A DNA stretch of 64,000 nt. It comes from Microvirga roseola. Its GTDB lineage: Bacteria > Pseudomonadota > Alphaproteobacteria > Rhizobiales > Beijerinckiaceae. The DNA is taken from NCBI RefSeq assembly GCF_020866965.1, contig NZ_JAJATX010000003.1:62001-126000 (forward strand). Direction: 5' to 3'. Made by a program: the position numbers and the translations under genes. Within the stretch, counting starts at the first letter, position 1. Each line of letters opens with the position of its first letter. Below the pieces are notes generated by a model. The model had not been told where the DNA came from, ran no database searches, and saw nothing but the letters and a program-made list of their open reading frames with translations. This document shows positions 1-8,703 of this stretch, piece by piece.

Positions 1-1432
1 CTGGATTGGCAGGCTTGCCGCTCTGCAGCCACATCTCGCGCGACTGCCCGCCCTTCCAAGCGCGGGTCGTGAAGCCGAGGATCTCGACCTTGACGCCGCA
101 GCGCTCGAGCGTGCGGGCGAGAATATCGGCGCAGGTCGCCGCCACGGTGATGGGACGTCCGCGCATGGAGCCGGAATTGTCGATGAGGAGGGTCACCACC
201 GTATCGCGGAAGTTCGTATCCTGCTCCTGCTTGAACGAGAGGGGCTGGAACGGATCCATGATGATGCGGGGCAGGCGCACGGGATCGAGCGTTCCCTCCT
301 CCAGGTCGAACTCCCAGGCCCGGTTCTGCTGCGCCAGGAGGCGGCGCTGCAGGCGGTTCGCCAGGCGGCCGACCACGCCCTGGAGATGGGCGAGCTGCTT
401 GTCGAGATAGGCGCGAAGGCGCGTCAGCTCGTCCGCATCGCAGAGGTCCTCCGCATGGGTGACCTCGTCGAACTTGTGCGTGAAGGCCTTGTAGTCCGGC
501 CCGCGCGTCTCGTTGGTCCGGGACGGCGGACGCCAGGACTCGCCGGCATCCTCCGAATCCGCCTCATCGGCCTCCTCGGGCATTTCGCCGGAGGGTCCAT
601 CGGCGTCTTCCGTCGCACCCTCCTCGATATCCTCGCTCGCATCCTCGCTGACTTCGACCTCGGCGCGGTCGCCTTGCGAATCCTGCTCGGATTCGCCCTC
701 GCCCTGCTGCTGCTGGTCCTGCTCGGATTCGTTCTCCTCCTCGTTCTCCTCGTCCTCCGCATCGAGGGAGGATTCATCGGCCATGTCGAGGGAGGTGAGC
801 ATCTCGCGGATGCCGCGGGCGAAGTCGCGCTGGCTCTCGATGTTCTTGAGAAGTCCGTCGAGATCGCGTCCCGCCCGGTCCTCGATGAAATCGCGCCAGA
901 GGTCCACGATCTTGGCGGCGGCCGGCGGAGGCCTCTCGCCGGTCAGGCGTTCGCGCACCATGAGCGCCAGCGCATCCTCGATGGGCGCATCGGCGCGGTC
1001 CGTGATTTCCTCGTATTTGCCGCCGCGATGATAGCGGTCTTCCAGCATGGCCGAAATGTTGGAGGAAACGCCCGCCATGCGCCGCGAGCCGATGGACTCG
1101 ACGCGGGCCTGCTCGACTGCATCGAACACGGCGCGGGCCGCCTGGCCCTCCGGAGCGAGCTTGCGGTGGAGCGAAGTGTCGTGGCAGGCGAGGCGAAGCG
1201 CCATGGAATCCGCATTGCCGCGCAGGATCGCCACGTCCTGCGAGGTCAGCCGCCGGGGCGGCTCCGGCAGGCGGGCCTTGTCCTGGCCCATCAGGGCCGG
1301 GCGGTCGGAGGCGAAGGCGACCTCGAGATCGGGCTTGCGCGCGATTGCCTTCATGGTGCCGGCAATGGAGCGCTTCAGCGGCTCCGCCGGCGCTTCCTTC
1401 TTCTCACCTGGCTTGCGGTTCGAGATGGACAT
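1..1432 (-). CDS. cobT: Cobaltochelatase subunit CobT (3' end beyond window)
   Basis: CobT is a subunit of the ATP-dependent cobaltochelatase (CobN-CobS-CobT) that inserts cobalt into hydrogenobyrinate a,c-diamide in aerobic cobalamin synthesis. The start is the ATG at 1432-1430 ([15 protein letters not shown]...). 477 residues are visible before the window edge; the family is usually a little over 600. The N-terminal half is followed by a very acidic Glu/Asp/Ser/Gln linker (coding about 540-790), typical of CobT. A von Willebrand A domain then begins, with the MIDAS motif LLIDNSGSM near 170-200. The gene lies 142 nt downstream of cobS on the same strand, so the two are probably co-transcribed. 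The missing part is the rest of the VWA domain. Confidence 0.95.
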   Translation of the reverse strand, partial: MSISNRKPGEKKEAPAEPLKRSIAGTMKAIARKPDLEVAFASDRPALMGQDKARLPEPPRRLTSQDVAILRGNADSMALRLACHDTSLHRKLAPEGQAARAVFDAVEQARVESIGSRRMAGVSSNISAMLEDRYHRGGKYEEITDRADAPIEDALALMVRERLTGERPPPAAAKIVDLWRDFIEDRAGRDLDGLLKNIESQRDFARGIREMLTSLDMADESSLDAEDEENEEENESEQDQQQQGEGESEQDSQGDRAEVEVSEDASEDIEEGATEDADGPSGEMPEEADEADSEDAGESWRPPSRTNETRGPDYKAFTHKFDEVTHAEDLCDADELTRLRAYLDKQLAHLQGVVGRLANRLQRRLLAQQNRAWEFDLEEGTLDPVRLPRIIMDPFQPLSFKQEQDTNFRDTVVTLLIDNSGSMRGRPITVAATCADILARTLERCGVKVEILGFTTRAWKGGQSREMWLQSGKPANP

Positions 1433-1512
1433 TCTTGCCTGTTGCTTCCGATAAGCCCTCTTTCCGAGGAGGCCACAGGCCGTCTCGAAGGAGGGCGCTT
1501 CCAGAAAACTCT

Positions 1513-1569
1513 GGTCAGGCATCCTGATCCTTCGAGACGCTACGCTCCTCAGGATGAGGATGCCTGACC
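1513..1569. repeat. Palindromic intergenic repeat between cobS and cobT
   Basis: A 13-bp perfect inverted repeat (GGTCAGGCATCCT at 1513-1525 and its complement at 1557-1569) encloses a core reading ATCCTTCGAGACGCTACGCT followed by CCTCAGGATGAGG. The core resembles an intergenic repeat that is common in Rhizobiales genomes. It would form a long hairpin in the cobS-cobT transcript. Confidence 0.7.
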
Positions 1570-1574
1570 GTTGC

Positions 1575-2564
1575 TTAGCTCAGCACCATGTTCACGGCGC
1601 TTTCCGGCAGTTCCTTGCCGAAGGAGCGCTGGTAGAACTCGGCCACGAGGGTGCGTTCCAGTTCGTCGCACTTGTTGAGGAAGGTGACGCGGAAGGCAAA
1701 GCCCGTATCGCCGAAGATCTCGGCGTTCTCGGCCCAGGTGATCACCGTGCGCGGGCTCATGACGGTGGAGAGGTCCCCGTTCATGAAGGCGCTGCGGGTC
1801 ATGTCGGCGACGCGCACCATCTTGTTGACGGTGTCCCGGCCCTCCGGGCTTTCCTGGTAGTGCTTCGCCTTGGAGAGGACGATGTCCACCTCCTTGTCGT
1901 GCGGCAGGTAGTTGAGGGTCGTGACGATGGACCACCGGTCCATCTGGCCCTGGTTGATCTGCTGCGTGCCGTGATAGAGGCCCGAGGTGTCGCCGAGGCC
2001 CACCGTGTTCGCCGTGGCGAAGAGGCGGAAGGACGGGTGAGGTCGGATGACCCGCTTCTGGTCGAGAAGGGTCAGCTTGCCCGACTGCTCCAGCACGCGC
2101 TGGATCACGAACATCACGTCGGGGCGGCCGGCATCGTATTCGTCGAAGACGAGGGCCACGTTGTTCTGGAGCGCCCAGGGCAGGATACCGTCCTGGAAGG
2201 CGGTGACCTGCTTGCCCTCCTGGAGCACGATGGCGTCCTTGCCCACGAGGTCGATGCGCGACACGTGGCTGTCCAGGTTCACGCGCACGCAGGGCCAGTT
2301 CAGGCGGGCCGCTACCTGCTCGATATGGGTCGACTTGCCGGTGCCGTGATAGCCCGTGATCATCACGCGGCGGTTGCGGGCGAAGCCGGCGAGGATCGCG
2401 AGGGTCGTTTCGCGGTCGAAAAGATAATCCGGATCGAGATCGGGCACATGCTCTTCCGCCTGGGAGAAGGCCGGGACCTCAAGATCCGAGTCGATGCCGA
2501 AGACCTGTCGCACGGACACTTTCATGTCCGGCGTCTGAAACGCTGTCTCGGTGTGTGCCGTCAT
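1575..2564 (-). CDS. cobS: Cobaltochelatase AAA+ subunit CobS
   Basis: CobS is the MoxR-like AAA+ ATPase that pairs with CobT to drive cobalt insertion by CobN. The ATG at 2564-2562 ([18 protein letters not shown]) gives 329 residues, close to the usual length of about 330; the frame stays open upstream but that extension is not CobS-like. Visible motifs are Walker [10 protein letters not shown], Walker [11 protein letters not shown], a sensor-like [12 protein letters not shown], and an arginine-rich region near MSPRTVITW. It precedes cobT on the same strand, with a palindromic repeat between them. A J-domain gene lies 118 nt upstream on the same strand. Confidence 0.97.
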   Translation of the reverse strand: MTAHTETAFQTPDMKVSVRQVFGIDSDLEVPAFSQAEEHVPDLDPDYLFDRETTLAILAGFARNRRVMITGYHGTGKSTHIEQVAARLNWPCVRVNLDSHVSRIDLVGKDAIVLQEGKQVTAFQDGILPWALQNNVALVFDEYDAGRPDVMFVIQRVLEQSGKLTLLDQKRVIRPHPSFRLFATANTVGLGDTSGLYHGTQQINQGQMDRWSIVTTLNYLPHDKEVDIVLSKAKHYQESPEGRDTVNKMVRVADMTRSAFMNGDLSTVMSPRTVITWAENAEIFGDTGFAFRVTFLNKCDELERTLVAEFYQRSFGKELPESAVNMVLS

Positions 2565-2682
2565 AAGGGGCCTCTCGGTCGGATAGGTCTGAGTTACGAT
2601 GTGCCATGGGTTTCTTAAACCCCACGGCGAGATGGTGCAATTTCCTAAAATGCTTGGCGGGGCTGCATGAAACGGAGCCGCC

Positions 2683-3315
2683 TCAGCAAAGGCCGGCGCT
2701 TTTGAGGGTGTCGTGCGCCTTGATGATGTCGCGCAGGCGCTCCTCGAAGGAGCGGTCGCCGCCATTGGCATCGGGGTGGAAGCGCTTCACCAGGGTCTTG
2801 TACTGAGCCTTGATGGCCGGTCCATCGGCCGTCTCGTCGAGGCCGAGCACGTCCAGGGCGCGGCGGACCGCTCCCGTGTAGCGCGGCCGCCTGGGCGCTT
2901 CCGGTGCCCGGCGCGCCTTCCGGGCCTGGGTGAAGTCCTCGCCATTCAGGATCCCCAGCGGATCGAAATACCCCCAGTCGCGCGGCCCGGGCTTTCCGTC
3001 CTCGCTCTCGGGCTTGCCGGAGGAATTCACGCCCATGGCCCAAGTCGGGCGGTGCCCGATGATGGCGTCTTTCTGGTAGGCTGCGACCGCGGAGTCGGAC
3101 ATGCCGGCGAAATAGTTGTAGGAAGCGTTGTACTCGCGCACATGCTGCAGGCAGAAGCGCCAGTACTGCCCTTCATGGCTGCGCCCCTTGGGAGCGCGGA
3201 ACTCGCCCGCCGCCTTACAGGACGGATGCTCGCAGACAGGCCCCTTCGTCTCCTGCGGCTCCTCACAGGAAGGCTTGATCCGGATACGGTCGAAAAGAGG
3301 TGAATTGAGATCCAT
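2683..3315 (-). CDS. J-domain (DnaJ-like) protein with N-terminal Cys cluster
   Basis: This 210-residue protein ends in a short J domain (about residues 150-208) with the HPD tripeptide at 180-182, which would stimulate the ATPase of a DnaK partner. The N-terminal part carries cysteines at 17, 28, 33 and 55 that could hold a metal, followed by a tyrosine/tryptophan-rich stretch. It lacks the Gly/Phe region and the classical DnaJ zinc finger, so it is a specialised J protein rather than DnaJ itself. The ATG at 3315 follows a divergent 90-nt spacer to bolA. The client is unknown; the order bolA/J protein/cobS/cobT recurs in Rhizobiales by recollection. Confidence 0.85.
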   Translation of the reverse strand: MDLNSPLFDRIRIKPSCEEPQETKGPVCEHPSCKAAGEFRAPKGRSHEGQYWRFCLQHVREYNASYNYFAGMSDSAVAAYQKDAIIGHRPTWAMGVNSSGKPESEDGKPGPRDWGYFDPLGILNGEDFTQARKARRAPEAPRRPRYTGAVRRALDVLGLDETADGPAIKAQYKTLVKRFHPDANGGDRSFEERLRDIIKAHDTLKSAGLC

Positions 3316-3405
3316 GATGCAGCGATTATGAGAGGGTTGAGGCCCGGAGCCAAGGCCTGAGAGCTTTTCGCCGCAGACCCGTTCAAAAAGGTTTCATTTT
3401 TCAGC

Positions 3406-3672
3406 ATGACCCTCACTCAGTGGATCACACAGACTCTGCAGCAGCGCCTGCACCCGGTCGAACTGACCGTCACCGACGAATCAGAGCAGCATCGCGGCCA
3501 TGGCGGATGGCGGGAGGGCGGCGAAACTCACTTCCGCATTCATATCGTATCGGAAGCCTTCTCCGGCAAGAGCCGGGTCGAGCGTCACCGCCTTGTCAAC
3601 GCGACGCTGAAGGAGGCTTTCGATCGAGGACTGCACGCCCTGGCCATCCGAGCCAAGGCGCCGGGGGAATAA
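3406..3672 (+). CDS. bolA: BolA family protein
   Basis: This 88-residue protein has the BolA/IbaG fold signature: an N-terminal helix, the SEQHRGHGGW region with conserved histidines, then FRIHIVSEAFSGKSRVERHR with the conserved Ser-Arg-His pattern, and a C-terminal LHALAIRAK strand. BolA proteins bind monothiol glutaredoxins and [2Fe-2S] clusters and act in iron-sulfur trafficking or stress-linked transcription. It is divergent from the J-domain gene and convergent with the thiolase. Which BolA subfamily it belongs to was not determined. Confidence 0.93.
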   Translation: MTLTQWITQTLQQRLHPVELTVTDESEQHRGHGGWREGGETHFRIHIVSEAFSGKSRVERHRLVNATLKEAFDRGLHALAIRAKAPGE

Positions 3673-3735
3673 GGGGCCTAGGCGCCCTTTCCCTCGCTCA
3701 GCCTCGGCGGGGATGGCCGGGCACCTTGCGCTTGG

Positions 3736-4902
3736 TCACTTGATCCGCTCGAGCACGCTCACGTAGTTCGCTACCGCCGCGCCGCCCATGTTGAAGATGC
3801 CGCCGAGCACCGGGTTCTTCACCTGGATGCCGCCGGCCTCCTCGCAGAGCTGCATGGCGGAGAGCGCATGCATGGAAACTCCGGTCGCGCCGATGGGGTG
3901 CCCCTTGGCCTTGAGGCCGCCTGAAGGGTTCACGGGCAGCTTGCCGTCCCGGTTCGTCCAGCCTTCCTTGACCGCAATCGCCCCCTGGCCCGGAGCCGTC
4001 AGGCCCATCGCCTCGTACTCGATGAGCTCGGCGATGGTGAAGCAGTCATGGGTCTCCACGAAGGAGAGGTCGGAGAGCTGGACGCCTGCCTGGGCCAGCG
4101 CCCGCCGCCAGGCCTCCGCACAGCCTTCGAACTGGATGATGTCGCGCTTCGACATGGGCAGGAAGTCCTGCACATGGGCCGCCGCCCGGAAGGCGACCGC
4201 GCGCGGCATGCGCAAGGCCGTCTCGGTGTCGGTGATGACGATGGCCGCCGCCCCGTCCGATACGAGCGAGCAGTCGGTGCGCTTGAGAGGCCCGGCCACA
4301 TAAGGGTTCTTCTCGCTCTCGGCGCGGCAGAAGTCGAAGCCGAGATCCTTGCGCATCTGCGCATAGGGATTATCGACGCCGTTCTTGTGGTTCTTGGCGG
4401 CGATCATGGCGAGCGCATCGGACTGGTCGCCGTAGCGCTGGAAATAGCGGCCGGCGATCTGACCGAAGACCCCGGCGAAGCCGCCCTGGGTCTCCCCGTC
4501 CTCCGGCAGGTAGGAGGCCTTGAGGAGAACATTGCCGATCTCAGGGCCCGGGGTCCGCGTCATCTGCTCGATGCCGACCACGAGCACGGTCTTGGCGCGC
4601 TTCGCCTCGATGGACTTGATGGCCTGGTGCACGGCCGCCGAACCCGTGGCGCAGGCATTCTCGACTCGGGTCGCCGGCTTGAAGCGGAACTTGTCGCTTG
4701 CCTGGAAGACCAGGGAGGCCGTGAACTCCTGAGGGGAGAAGCCGCCGTTGAAATGGCCGAGCACCACTTCGTCCACATCCTCCGGCCCGATCCCGGCATG
4801 TTCCAGCGCCTCGTTGGTGACGCGGATTATGAGCGACTCGACCGATTCCGCGTCGAGTTTGCCGAAGGGCGTATGGGCCCAGCCGACGATGCAGGCTGTC
4901 AT
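3736..4902 (-). CDS. Thiolase family protein (SCP-x type acetyl-CoA acetyltransferase)
   Basis: This 388-residue protein is of the thiolase superfamily, which makes or cleaves 3-ketoacyl-CoA. The nucleophile Cys84 lies in ENACATGSA and the His of GLKAKGHPIGATG lies near residue 335. The second catalytic Cys motif of classical thiolases (CxG near the C terminus) is replaced by NMGGAAVANYVS, as in SCP-2/SCP-x-like thiolases. That points to a lipid or CoA-ester role rather than acetoacetyl-CoA synthesis for polyhydroxybutyrate. Start: ATG at 4902 with GAGGAG just upstream. It is 68 nt downstream of the oxygenase gene on the same strand. The natural substrate cannot be read from sequence. Confidence 0.9.
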   Translation of the reverse strand: MTACIVGWAHTPFGKLDAESVESLIIRVTNEALEHAGIGPEDVDEVVLGHFNGGFSPQEFTASLVFQASDKFRFKPATRVENACATGSAAVHQAIKSIEAKRAKTVLVVGIEQMTRTPGPEIGNVLLKASYLPEDGETQGGFAGVFGQIAGRYFQRYGDQSDALAMIAAKNHKNGVDNPYAQMRKDLGFDFCRAESEKNPYVAGPLKRTDCSLVSDGAAAIVITDTETALRMPRAVAFRAAAHVQDFLPMSKRDIIQFEGCAEAWRRALAQAGVQLSDLSFVETHDCFTIAELIEYEAMGLTAPGQGAIAVKEGWTNRDGKLPVNPSGGLKAKGHPIGATGVSMHALSAMQLCEEAGGIQVKNPVLGGIFNMGGAAVANYVSVLERIK

Positions 4903-4970
4903 GGATGTCTCCTCAAGATTCCTTTGTCCTTGAGAATGGACCTCGCTTCGCCGTTCCGCAAGACGGGCGG

Positions 4971-5879
4971 TTAAGCCTTATAGGCCGCGACGCCCTCTCC
5001 GAGATAGGCGTTGTTCGCCTCGCGGACCTTGGCCGCCTCCTCATCGTAGATGAAGGGCAGGAAGGCGAAGCGGCGGCCGCTCGTGACCTTGGACACCGCG
5101 TGGAGCAGCGGCGTCGAAAACACCACGGCCCTACCCGGAGGCGCCTTGTAGCCGCGCGAGCCGTATTCGGGGAAACTCACCTCGCCGCCCTCGAAATCGC
5201 CGTTCAGGTTGATAGAGACCGCGAAGCGCCGGTGGGCAGTGCCCCTGGTGGTATTATCCCGGTGCGCGCGGAAATGGCCGCCGTCCTCTGCCGCGTAGCA
5301 GGATACGATGTAGCGCTCCATGCGGGTCGGCTTGAAGAAGTGGACCCGCTCGATCTCCGGGTTCACGCGCCGGATGATGCGCCTCTGCACCTGCTGGATC
5401 AGGTTCGGATCCGTGATCGTGTAATCCCTGCGGCTCTTGTGGCTGCGGTCCTGCATGGGAACCGTCTTGCCGTCGATCTCGCGCAGCATGAAGCCTGATT
5501 CCTCGCCCCCGTGCTGCTCGTAGAGCGAGATCAGGTGGCGGCAGAACTCCGGCTCGAACACATCCGGGATGATGATGACGGGAGCCGGCACCTCGAAGCC
5601 GACGAACCGGTCGACGGGCGGCAGGGCGCGCAGGTAAGCCATCACCTCGTCCCGGTCGCTGCCGTCCTCCTCGAAGGGAAAGACCGCGCGGATACGCAGA
5701 GTCGGATTGAGCACCATCCAGAACCGCCGGACGGGAATGCCGGCGGAGCCGGGTTTTGCGTCGTGCGGCAGCGTTCCGTAGAGGCGTCCGACTTTTCCGC
5801 CGAAGTCCCAGAAATGGCGGATGTCCGGGACGATCTGCTTGGCGCGGCCCTCGGACTGGTCGGCGGGATCGCAGCTCAC
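4971..5879 (-). CDS. 2OG-Fe(II) oxygenase (C-terminal part of a frameshifted redoxin-oxygenase)
   Basis: The open frame encodes a prolyl-4-hydroxylase-like 2-oxoglutarate/Fe(II) dioxygenase. The iron ligands are visible as HRD (His206, Asp208 of this frame) and His260 in TPLLHAV, with a 2OG-binding Arg at 269/270. The first ~80 residues (KIALFGVSCDPADQ.. upstream into RHFWDFGGKVGRLYG) are the end of a peroxiredoxin-like domain, so the GTG at 5879 is not a convincing natural start. The rest of that domain is in another frame at 5941-6126. A two-base deletion or one-base insertion in the GC run at 5940-5952 would explain this. If the oxygenase is translated alone, it is a truncated form. Confidence 0.8.
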   Translation of the reverse strand: MSCDPADQSEGRAKQIVPDIRHFWDFGGKVGRLYGTLPHDAKPGSAGIPVRRFWMVLNPTLRIRAVFPFEEDGSDRDEVMAYLRALPPVDRFVGFEVPAPVIIIPDVFEPEFCRHLISLYEQHGGEESGFMLREIDGKTVPMQDRSHKSRRDYTITDPNLIQQVQRRIIRRVNPEIERVHFFKPTRMERYIVSCYAAEDGGHFRAHRDNTTRGTAHRRFAVSINLNGDFEGGEVSFPEYGSRGYKAPPGRAVVFSTPLLHAVSKVTSGRRFAFLPFIYDEEAAKVREANNAYLGEGVAAYKA

Positions 5880-5940
5880 CCCGAAGAGCGCAATCTTGTC
5901 ATCGTCGAAGAGAGCGCGGTGCTGCTCCTGGAACGAAGCG

Positions 5941-6126
5941 AGCGCCGCGCCCGGCCTCGTCCGAGCCGGTGCCGTAGAAGCAGAGCACGATGTAGCGCCC
6001 GGCCACCGTGTCGAAGGCGAAATTCGGATTGCTCGTGGAGTTCTGGTGGAACCAGGGAGCGGGATCGCCGGCTTCCAGGATCCGGTAGGCAGGCTGCGAC
6101 GGCGCGGGGGAAGGAGCAGCGGTCAT
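5941..6126 (-). pseudogene. N-terminal redoxin-like fragment of the same gene, out of frame
   Basis: ATG at 6126 starts MTAAPSPAPSQPAYRILEAG, continuing with GDPAPWFHQN and a GRYIVLCFYGTGSDEAGR strand-loop that looks like the start of an AhpC/TSA domain. No peroxidatic TPxC motif is visible, so the domain may be non-catalytic. After EAGR the frame loses similarity and stops at 5899. Shifting frame by +1 at about 5950 restores ALASFQEQHRALFDDDKIAL and joins the oxygenase frame. A rejoined protein would be about 385 residues. It is either a real pseudogene or a sequencing indel. Confidence 0.7.
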
Positions 6127-6196
6127 CGAATGAATTCCAAGGCCGACACCACAAATGCAATGTCATTCGATAACATCGACCTGTCTCCGTCACAAG

Positions 6197-7099
6197 CTAT
6201 CGGTGCGCCATCAGGAGGAGCCCTACTCCCGTCACGATCAGAACCATGCCGGCAATCTCCCGGCGTGTGGTGGCCTGCGCCAGGAAACGGTGGGACACGG
6301 CCTGCGCCATCAGGACCTCCACGAGGGCAAGCGTGCGTACGTTCGCGGCCGTGGTGAGCGCAAAGCCAAGGAACCAGAATTGGGAGGCGAGAGCCCCGAG
6401 GCAACCCGCACCCAGAGAGGGGCGCCAAGCCCTGAAGCTTGCGAGCAGCGCCTTGCGGTCGAAAAGGCCGAGCCAGGCGAGCAGGATCGCCGTCTGGAGC
6501 CCGAGTCCCCAGGCCAGGGTGGTGGTGGCCCGCATCAGGGACGTGCCTTCCCCGAGCGACAGGATGGCTCCGCGAAATCCGATGGCGGCAAGGGCGAAGA
6601 AGGCGCCGGAAACGATCCCGAAGAGGACGGGCCGGAGACCGGATGCGGTGAGCTTCGTGCCGGGCTTGACCGACATCAGGAAAACACCTGCGGTAGCGAT
6701 GAGGATGGCGCCCGCCATGGCGGGCGTCAGGGGATCGCCCAGGATCAGGAGCCCGAACACGGCCACCTGCACCGGCTCGGTCTTCGTATAGGCCGTCACC
6801 ACGGAGAAGGAGCGCTCCCGCATGGCGGACAGCATGAGGGCGGTGGCGAGGATCTGCGCCAGCGCGCCGGCGAGGACATAGGCGAAGAAGGCCGTGTTCG
6901 GCCCCGGGACGTCCTCAGCGGTCGCAAGCGTCACGCCGGTCAGGCTCAGGAGCGCGAAGGGAAAGCCGTAGAGAAACCTCACCTGGGTCGCGCCCACGGT
7001 TCCGATCGTCTCGGTCAGCCGCCGCTGCGTAGCGTTGCGCCCTGTCTGCGCCGCCGCAGCGGCAAGGGTCACGGGGATCCAGAGAAGGGAAAGATTCAT
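6197..7099 (-). CDS. EamA/DMT family transporter
   Basis: This 300-residue integral membrane protein has about ten hydrophobic segments in two EamA-like halves (first half to about residue 140, second from about 150). It is a drug/metabolite transporter superfamily exporter; the substrate is unknown. The C-terminal half has the typical ALVEVLMAQ and a basic C-terminal end after the last helix. It lies 70 nt upstream of the frameshifted oxygenase gene on the same strand and is divergent from the carboxypeptidase gene with 194 nt between them. Confidence 0.88.
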   Translation of the reverse strand: MNLSLLWIPVTLAAAAAQTGRNATQRRLTETIGTVGATQVRFLYGFPFALLSLTGVTLATAEDVPGPNTAFFAYVLAGALAQILATALMLSAMRERSFSVVTAYTKTEPVQVAVFGLLILGDPLTPAMAGAILIATAGVFLMSVKPGTKLTASGLRPVLFGIVSGAFFALAAIGFRGAILSLGEGTSLMRATTTLAWGLGLQTAILLAWLGLFDRKALLASFRAWRPSLGAGCLGALASQFWFLGFALTTAANVRTLALVEVLMAQAVSHRFLAQATTRREIAGMVLIVTGVGLLLMAHR

Positions 7100-7293
7100 A
7101 GCCGATCTTCAAAGCGCGCCGCTCTTGCCACTCTCTTGCCACGGATTTCCTTACAAAGGACTGATGATAACGAACAATACACGGTTCCGCCCTAGCCAAG
7201 CCTGCGGTTGGTACCTAAAAATAACCCTGCTGGCCTAAGCGGGGCTGTTCGATCCCCTCTCCTACCGTCGAACGAAGCAAGGAGTCGTTCCGT

Positions 7294-8610
7294 ATGAACG
7301 TAAGCCGAGCCCTCCGCGTGACATTTTTTGCTCTGGCCGCGCTTGTCAGCGGCTCAGCGCTGGCCGGCGGCCCCGCCCTCGTGGTCGAGGTCGATTCCGG
7401 CCGGGTTCTGCACGCGGAGCGCGCGACCGATCCCTGGTACCCGGCCTCCATCACCAAGCTGATGACCGCTTACGTGGCGCTCGACCAGATTCGCTCCCGT
7501 CGGATGAGCATGGATACGCTCCTGACCGTGACCGAGAGCGCCGCAGCCCTGCCTCCTTCCAAGATGGGCTTCAAGCCGGGCACCCAGATCCGCCTCGATA
7601 ATGCGCTCAAGATCATGATGGTGAAGTCGGCGAACGATGTCGCCGCCACCATCGCCGAGAATATCGGCGGCTCCATCGACGGCTTCTCCAGCCTGATGAA
7701 CGCCCACGCCCAGCGGCTGGGCATGAAGGACAGCCGCTTCGCCAACCCGCACGGCCTGCCGGACGAACGCAACCAGACGACCGCGCGCGACATGGCCATC
7801 CTGGCTCGCGCCCTGCTGCGCGATTTTCCGGAGCATCAGGACCTGTTCCACATCGGAGCGGTGCAGTTCGGCCGCCGGATCATGCGCAACACCAACGGCC
7901 TGATCGGCCGCTATCCCGGCGCGGACGGCATGAAGACGGGCTTCATCTGCTCCTCGGGGTTCAATGTGGTGGCAAGCGCCACCCGCAACGGCCGCCATCT
8001 CATCACGATCGTGCTCGGTGCGCCGTCCGCCAACGAGCGCACGATGCAGGCGGCCGAACTCTTCGACCGGGGCTTCAACACCAAGCTGAACTTCACCAAT
8101 CCGGAGCTGACGGCCCTGCCGGCCTCGTCCACGCACACGCCGCCGGACATGCGCTCGGTCATCTGCGACCGCAAGGGCCCGATGCCGAAGGAGGAGGACA
8201 GCCCGACTGTGGCTGAGGAAAATACGGGCGTGCCCAATCTCTTCTCCTCCGACGTGATGGCCTTCGCCGGCGAGACCCAGAAGCCCGTGCGCACGGTGCT
8301 CGGCCCCCGCACGGCCGTCCAGCCGGAGCGCGTCTGGATCGGCCTCAACCCACCCACGGAAGCCGAGCTGAAAGCCCAGGCCGAGGCAGAGGCGGCTGCC
8401 GAAAAAGCTCGCAAGGCGAAGACAAAGCCTAAGACGCAGACGAAGAAGAAAGCTTCGGCCGCCCCTGCAAAAGCGACAACCTCGAAGGCCACGACCAAGA
8501 AGAACGAGCCGCGCGCCAGCATCAGCGTGAAGCCGGTGACGAACAAGGCCGCGGCGAAGCCCAAATCGCAGAAGGCGGATGCCTCCGCAAAGTCGACCAA
8601 GACGAACTGA
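7294..8610 (+). CDS. D-alanyl-D-alanine carboxypeptidase (peptidase S11)
   Basis: This periplasmic penicillin-binding protein of the PBP5/6 class trims the terminal D-Ala of peptidoglycan pentapeptides. A signal peptide (about residues 1-25, ending SALA-GG) is followed by the three active-site motifs: SITK (Ser52-Lys55), SAN (112-114) and KTG (214-216). The tail after about residue 350 is rich in Lys, Ala and Thr (KTKPKTQTKKK and similar), unusual but seen in alphaproteobacterial homologues; it may bind the wall or DNA-like polyanions. AAGGAG lies 9 nt before the ATG. The gene ends before a bidirectional terminator. Confidence 0.95.
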   Translation: MNVSRALRVTFFALAALVSGSALAGGPALVVEVDSGRVLHAERATDPWYPASITKLMTAYVALDQIRSRRMSMDTLLTVTESAAALPPSKMGFKPGTQIRLDNALKIMMVKSANDVAATIAENIGGSIDGFSSLMNAHAQRLGMKDSRFANPHGLPDERNQTTARDMAILARALLRDFPEHQDLFHIGAVQFGRRIMRNTNGLIGRYPGADGMKTGFICSSGFNVVASATRNGRHLITIVLGAPSANERTMQAAELFDRGFNTKLNFTNPELTALPASSTHTPPDMRSVICDRKGPMPKEEDSPTVAEENTGVPNLFSSDVMAFAGETQKPVRTVLGPRTAVQPERVWIGLNPPTEAELKAQAEAEAAAEKARKAKTKPKTQTKKKASAAPAKATTSKATTKKNEPRASISVKPVTNKAAAKPKSQKADASAKSTKTN

Positions 8611-8645
8611 GCCTTTACAAAGAGGACCTTCCTCGAGAGGCAATG

Positions 8646-8680
8646 AAAAGCCCCTCGCCTGAATGAGGCGAGGGGCTTTT
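8646..8680. terminator. Bidirectional rho-independent terminator
   Basis: A perfect 15-bp hairpin (AAAAGCCCCTCGCCT, loop GAATG, complement ending in TTTT) sits between the convergent carboxypeptidase and RTX genes. A-tract and T-tract on the two sides let it work in both directions. Confidence 0.92.
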
Positions 8681-8703
8681 GCGTTTCTGAGATGTGGCGG
8701 CCG

